Of a DNA stretch of 64,000 nucleotides, positions 62,407-64,000 are shown piece after piece. Every line of letters starts with the position of its first letter. The stretch's first letter is position 1. This DNA is from an uncultured Gemmatimonadales bacterium (lineage in GTDB: Bacteria > Gemmatimonadota > Gemmatimonadetes > JACCXV01 > JAHWKZ01), in the NCBI GenBank assembly GCA_947259315.1, contig CAMYLR010000003.1, forward strand, positions 110,001 through 174,000, read 5' to 3'. The position numbers and the translations under genes are program-made. The notes under the pieces are model-generated. The model searched no databases. It was not told the origin of the DNA and was given only the letters and a program-made list of their open reading frames with translations.

Positions 62407-63158
62407 TTGGGGGCCTCCTTTCCCGGGGTAGCGCCCGAAGTCTGTCGGACCTCGTAGTCGATGGAGCGTTGTCGTAGCCGTCGTAGCATCAGAAGGTCCG
62501 CCAGCCCGCGCCACAAACGGTTGTGGATCCCGTACTTTGATCGTCCCGCCCAGCGTGGCCGGTGCGACACCTCGCGTTCAGCGATCGTCACTTCTTGCAT
62601 GCTGAGTAGTGTCGGCAGGAAGCGGTGCATGCCCTCGAATTGGACCGCGCTCAAGAACGCTTGGCGAGGGAAGATCCTGAGCGAGCAACCGACATCGGTC
62701 ACGCTGTCTCCGCTCAATCGGTTTCGCGTCGTGTTGGCGATCCTCGAGGATGCCCGCCGCACCCACGAATCGACGCGTCGCACGCGAACGCCGTTGACCA
62801 TCTGGGCTTCGCCGCTCTCGATGACCGGCCACAGAACCGCCAGATCGGCGGGATCGTTCTGGCCGTCGCCATCGAGCGTCGCGATCCAGTCGCCGCTGGC
62901 CGCTTCGACGCCGGCGACCAGCGCGGTCGATTGTCCGTAGTTCCGGGCTAGCGATACCGATCGGACCCGCGAGTCAGCCGCGGCCAGCGCGGCGGCGATC
63001 GCCGGCCCCTCATCGGTCGACCCGTCATCCACGTAGATGATCTCCCACTGCGGCCCGAGCCCGTTCAGCACTGGGACCAGCTCGGCGTGGAGGGGGCCCA
63101 GGTTCGGCGCCTCGTCGAGAAAAGGGACGACGATCGAAAGATCGACCCTGGCGCTCAT
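62403..63158 (-). CDS. GT2 family glycosyltransferase (DPM1/ArnC-like)
   Basis: A 251-residue GT-A enzyme: LSIVVPFLDEAPNLGPLHAE, IIYVDDGSTDEGPA, ATLDGDGQNDPADL (DxD-type) and SLARNYGQSTALVAGVEAA. This fits the polyprenyl-phosphate sugar transferases that supply GT39 enzymes. No C-terminal membrane helices, unlike ArnC, so it is the short DPM1-type form; the LAB_N protein might anchor it. First gene of the unit GT2 / LAB_N / GT39. SD AAGGTGG lies about 10 bases upstream. Confidence 0.94.
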   Translation of the reverse strand: MSARVDLSIVVPFLDEAPNLGPLHAELVPVLNGLGPQWEIIYVDDGSTDEGPAIAAALAAADSRVRSVSLARNYGQSTALVAGVEAASGDWIATLDGDGQNDPADLAVLWPVIESGEAQMVNGVRVRRVDSWVRRASSRIANTTRNRLSGDSVTDVGCSLRIFPRQAFLSAVQFEGMHRFLPTLLSMQEVTIAEREVSHRPRWAGRSKYGIHNRLWRGLADLLMLRRLRQRSIDYEVRQTSGATPGKEAPK

Positions 63159-63216
63159 CGGCTGGAAACCACCTTAGCTACTTGATTCGATCGGGTCCAG
63201 ACACGAAGCCGCGGAA

Positions 63217-63245
63217 TTGACCATGAACGGACTCCTAACTATAAT
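63217..63245 (+). promoter_or_regulatory. Near-consensus sigma-70 promoter
   Basis: TTGACC, exactly 17 bases, then a perfect TATAAT. Transcription should begin near 63252, giving a leader of about 66 bases before the ATG at 63319. It is the best promoter in the window. Confidence 0.8.
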
Positions 63246-63318
63246 TGATCATAGCTGTTCAAGCTCGCTCGGACGAGATCGTAACAAGAGGGGCGATTGG
63301 TGCAGCAGGGAGGTAGAA

Positions 63319-63519
63319 ATGACCGAGAAAGAACCTGTTTTTCTTAGAATCGGCGACGCGGCTCGGCTGCTTGGAGTCTCGATCAGCACGCTCCGCCGGC
63401 TCGAGAAGAACGGACGGCTGGGTGAATACGGGGTCAAGGTCTACTACACCCCGACGCGCCGCCGCCGCTACAAAAAGAGCGAGATCCTGGAAGCGTTGGA
63501 GCGCTCGGCGGCGGGTTAG
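63319..63519 (+). CDS. Small MerR-type helix-turn-helix protein
   Basis: A 66-residue DNA-binding protein: FLRIGDAARLLGVSISTLRR, then LEKNGRLG and a YTPTRRRRYKKSEIL wing, i.e. an excisionase/MerR-like winged helix with almost nothing else. ATG with SD GGGAGG. It has its own strong promoter. No target operon is evident; no integrase or excision partner lies nearby. It ends 13 bases from the convergent HAD gene. Confidence 0.85.
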   Translation: MTEKEPVFLRIGDAARLLGVSISTLRRLEKNGRLGEYGVKVYYTPTRRRRYKKSEILEALERSAAG

Positions 63520-63532
63520 ACCCGCGCCAACC

Positions 63533-64000
63533 TCACTCCACGCGATCCCCCACCGAGCCGACGAGCCAGTCGGCGAGTGACTCGAGGTCGGGCTGCTCGA
63601 GATCGGGTAGCGGACCGTCCGCCGGTCGTTGCTCGGCTTTTCGGTTTACCCACACGACCGGGATGTTCAAGGCGTTCGCCGGTGCCACGTCGTGGAACAG
63701 GCTCTGGGCGACGTGCAGCCACCCACCCGAATCGCCGACAAATGGGCGCGCGGCCTCGAAATGGGCGAGATCGGGTTTATACGATTCCACTCGATCGGCG
63801 GTGACCCAGAAATCGAACTCGACGTCGAGCAACGCTCGGGTCGCGTCGAACAGATCCTCGTCGACGTTCGACAGCACCCCAAGTCGGAATCGCTCGGCCA
63901 GTTTGACCAGCGCCGCGTTGGTGTCGGGAAATGGTTGCCACGCGGCCAAGCTGCGAGGCAGGAATTCGGCTCGCTCGGGTGAGATCGTCCAATCGCACTC
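63533..64000 (-). CDS. HAD superfamily hydrolase (2-haloacid dehalogenase-like), N-terminus outside window
   Basis: The frame is open to the end of the window, so the start and the first catalytic DxD are missing. The remaining 155 residues have FRLGVLSNVDEDLFDATRAL (motif II Ser), ESYKPDLAHFEAA (motif III Lys) and GGWLHVAQSLFHDVAPANAL (motif IV region), then a VWVNRK segment. This matches haloacid dehalogenase-type HAD hydrolases. Actual substrate is unknown; many relatives are phosphatases. Confidence 0.85.
   Translation of the reverse strand, partial: ECDWTISPERAEFLPRSLAAWQPFPDTNAALVKLAERFRLGVLSNVDEDLFDATRALLDVEFDFWVTADRVESYKPDLAHFEAARPFVGDSGGWLHVAQSLFHDVAPANALNIPVVWVNRKAEQRPADGPLPDLEQPDLESLADWLVGSVGDRVE

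Noticed and set aside
1-64000. tRNA, rRNA, CRISPR, IS elements or phage genes
   Set aside because: I looked for T-loop motifs, direct repeat arrays, transposase motifs and terminal repeats and found none that hold up.

Overview
The window is one stretch of a compact, high-GC bacterial chromosome. I find about 62 protein genes, no tRNA or rRNA, no CRISPR array, no insertion sequence and no phage gene. A lipid-A-type N-terminal domain protein, periplasmic lipoproteins, a TolQ/TolR-type pair and a periplasmic lytic transglycosylase point to a Gram-negative, outer-membrane organism. Several promoters look like ordinary sigma-70 promoters. The load of secreted peptidases, DUF885, DUF1579 and family-5 peptide-binding proteins recalls Gemmatimonadota-like genomes, but this is only an impression and I cannot assign a phylum from the sequence.

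Layout. 1-5.1 kb: truncated M1 aminopeptidase, a membrane protein, then a minus-strand dedA / peptide-binding lipoprotein / methyltransferase operon. 5.2-8.2 kb: an octaheme hydroxylamine-oxidoreductase-like cytochrome overlapping an exported amidohydrolase. 8.2-13 kb: small unknown protein, bicupin, DUF1579 protein, glcDF-like oxidase. 13-19 kb: CcmI-domain lipoprotein, YgfZ and PduO-type adenosyltransferase; FeoA with a DtxR regulator; PhzF, dienelactone hydrolase and M20 peptidase. 19-24 kb: lipoprotein, alcohol dehydrogenase, DUF885, zinc-ribbon protein, NRDE protein. 24-29 kb: gcvH, fused gcvP, UPF0173 hydrolase, lipoate ligase. 29-37 kb: a seven-gene peptide ABC transporter operon with an embedded helix-turn-helix gene. 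37-42.3 kb: TolQ/TolR pair, lytic transglycosylase, NHL protein, cold-shock protein. 42.4-49 kb: App1-like phosphatase, then overlapping GNAT, polA, coaE and gpmI. 49-54.7 kb (minus): PBP, TPR, pcm, M48 operon and a membrane dipeptidase. 55-60.5 kb: Fe-S/CCG membrane oxidoreductase, phosphoesterase, HExxH protein, purine-type permease, DUF4870, zincin. 60.5-64 kb: GT2 / LAB_N / GT39 operon, small MerR-like protein, truncated HAD hydrolase.

How the genes fit together. Uptake and breakdown of peptides is the dominant theme: two binding lipoproteins with a full ABC transporter, an orphan third binding protein, and M1, M19, M20, DUF885 and M48 peptidases. GcvH, GcvP and a lipoate ligase form a glycine-cleavage and lipoylation block, although no true gcvT is present here. 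Genes are densely packed, many with 1-4 base start/stop overlaps, and convergent genes abut or overlap without terminators.

Most worth a second look: a two-copy intergenic palindromic element whose core is conserved while its pairing arms differ; a possible attenuator in front of the dipeptidase; a ParS/MbcA-like helix-turn-helix gene inside the peptide transporter operon; the octaheme cytochrome with codon usage unlike its neighbour; and genes that seem to start at CTG, or at no canonical start codon.
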